Origin: Actinomycetes bacterium
GTDB lineage: Bacteria; Actinomycetota; Actinomycetes; Actinomycetales; Microbacteriaceae
NCBI GenBank assembly: GCA_023432305.1
Contig: JAEYUT010000339.1
Span: 1 to 7,464 of the forward strand
Length of the DNA stretch: 7,464 bases
Direction: 5' to 3'
Under the pieces are notes generated by a model, which did no database searches, was not told where the DNA came from, and worked only from the letters and a program-made list of their open reading frames with translations. A program made the position numbers and the translations under genes. How positions within the stretch are numbered: position 1 is the stretch's first letter; each line of letters begins with the position of its first letter. This document shows positions 6,545-7,464 of this stretch, piece by piece.

Positions 6545-7464
6545 ATGTCGCATCCGCCCCCGGAGCTCCTCGGACCCCTGGAGCCGTACCTCGCCGACCC
6601 TCGCGTGACGGATGTGTTCGTCAACCCCGACGGCAGCGTCTGGGTCGACAGGGGTGCGGGTGCAGAGCCGGAGCCGGTGCGCATCCCGAGCGGGGAGTCG
6701 CGCGACCTCGCTGTGCGTCTCGTCGCCGCGGGTGGGCGGCATCTCGATGAGGCCGCACCGTGCGGTGATGTGCGGCTCGGCGACGGCATCCGGGTGCATG
6801 GCGTCCTTCCTCCGCTCGCGCGGCCGGGTGCCGCGCTGTCCATCCGCGTCCCGCGGTCCGTGCCGCTCTCGCTCGATGATCTCGACGCAGGTGGATTCTT
6901 CGCGCGTGTTCCGCGGGACGCCGCCGAGCAGCTTGTCGCCGCGCGCGCGAATGTGCTCATCACGGGCGCGGCGGGCAGCGGCAAGACCACCCTACTCGCC
7001 GCGCTGCTGGCGCACGCCTCGCACGCCGATCGGATCGTCGTGGTGGAGGACGTCGCCGAGCTGAACATCGACCACCCGCATGTCGTGCGTCTCGAATCGC
7101 GTCAGCCGAACCTGGAGGGCGCGGGCGGCATCGGCCTGGAGCGGCTGGTGCGCGAGGCGCTGCGGATGCGCCCCGACCGGCTTGTGGTGGGGGAGTGCCG
7201 GGGGCTGGAGTTCCGCGAGCTCGTGAGCGCTCTCAACACCGGTCACGATGGGGGCGCCGGAACCCTGCACGCCAATTCGCTCGCGGATGTGCCCGCCCGG
7301 CTCGAAGCCCTTGGTGCGCTCGTGGGATGGTCGCCGGATGCCGTCGCGCGGCAGGCGGTGAGCGCGTTCGATGCGGTGCTGCACCTCGAGCGCACACAGG
7401 AGGGGGTGCGCCGGGTCGCCGAATCCGGCGCGCTGCGCATCGACGCCGCGGGCAGACTCCAGGC
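6545..7464 (+). CDS. CpaF/TadA-type secretion ATPase (3' end outside window)
   Basis: Cytoplasmic hexameric ATPase of the GspE/VirB11/PilT superfamily, tad (Flp pilus/tight adherence) branch, which would power pilin export with membrane partners TadB and TadC. Of the protein, 306 residues are visible. The N-terminal segment LADPRVTDVFVN (16-27) is typical of the family's N-domain. Walker A is GAAGSGKTT at 141-149, the acidic box VVEDVAEL is at 166-173, the Walker B-like segment is RPDRLVVGECRG at 209-220, and the His box GHDGGAGTLHAN is at 233-244. The short N-terminus (about 130 residues before Walker A) and GECRG in place of GEVRG fit actinobacterial members such as Rv3659c. The family is usually about 310-400 residues, so the end is probably near. 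The ATG at 6545 lacks a clear ribosome binding site, so the true start is uncertain. TadB/TadC and Flp pilin genes would be expected just beyond the right edge. Confidence 0.93.
   Translation, partial: MSHPPPELLGPLEPYLADPRVTDVFVNPDGSVWVDRGAGAEPEPVRIPSGESRDLAVRLVAAGGRHLDEAAPCGDVRLGDGIRVHGVLPPLARPGAALSIRVPRSVPLSLDDLDAGGFFARVPRDAAEQLVAARANVLITGAAGSGKTTLLAALLAHASHADRIVVVEDVAELNIDHPHVVRLESRQPNLEGAGGIGLERLVREALRMRPDRLVVGECRGLEFRELVSALNTGHDGGAGTLHANSLADVPARLEALGALVGWSPDAVARQAVSAFDAVLHLERTQEGVRRVAESGALRIDAAGRLQ

Noticed and set aside
6412..7440. Minus-strand open frames opposite the secretion ATPase
   Set aside because: They are shadows of a plus-strand gene with Walker A, Walker B and His-box motifs in order.
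1..7464. CRISPR arrays, tRNA or rRNA genes, insertion sequences, integrase genes or att sites
   Set aside because: No regularly spaced repeats, no transposase or recombinase motifs and no tRNA-like arms were found on either strand; composition looks uniform apart from the small gene at 2625-2789.

Overview
The window comes from a high-G+C actinobacterium, most likely of the Microbacteriaceae type. The evidence is roughly two-thirds G+C by eye, strong G/C third-position bias, GTG starts, an actinobacterial short-form Tad/Cpa ATPase and a PASTA-tailed penicillin-binding protein. The family-level assignment is inference from protein character; no database search was made. It looks like ordinary chromosomal core sequence: I see no insertion sequence, phage gene, CRISPR array, tRNA or rRNA.

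Layout, left to right. (1) 1-2591, minus strand: a bifunctional class A penicillin-binding protein with a membrane anchor, GT51 transglycosylase, transpeptidase and two C-terminal PASTA repeats; its 3' end runs off the left edge. (2) 2625-3244, plus strand: a 54-residue DUF4177-like protein whose stop codon overlaps the GTG start of a RidA/YjgF-family protein, an apparent two-gene operon diverging from the PBP gene across only 33 bases. (3) 3256-3290: a strong GC-rich hairpin between the convergent ridA-like gene and acs, probably a bidirectional terminator. (4) 3312-5276, minus strand: a complete AMP-forming acetyl-CoA synthetase (Acs) with all signature motifs. (5) 5277-5600: a 324-base non-coding stretch with a candidate acs promoter, two inverted repeats that may be operators or 5'-UTR hairpins, and a terminator-like hairpin for the next gene. 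(6) 5601-6323, minus strand: an uncharacterised membrane-anchored protein with a Ser-rich linker and a C-terminal beta-rich domain. (7) 6324-6544: a divergent intergenic region. (8) 6545 to the right edge, plus strand: the CpaF/TadA-type secretion ATPase that usually opens an actinobacterial tad (Flp pilus) cluster.

The genes are not one pathway. They cover cell-wall synthesis, reactive enamine/imine clearance, acetate activation and type IV pilus/tight-adherence secretion. Their order and relative orientations, however, match what I recall of the Mycobacterium tuberculosis Rv3659c-acs-Rv3678c-ponA2 stretch, so this appears to be an old, compressed actinobacterial synteny block. I did not find convincing evidence of a new system. 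The least explained items are the membrane-anchored protein at 5601-6323 and the palindromes upstream of acs.
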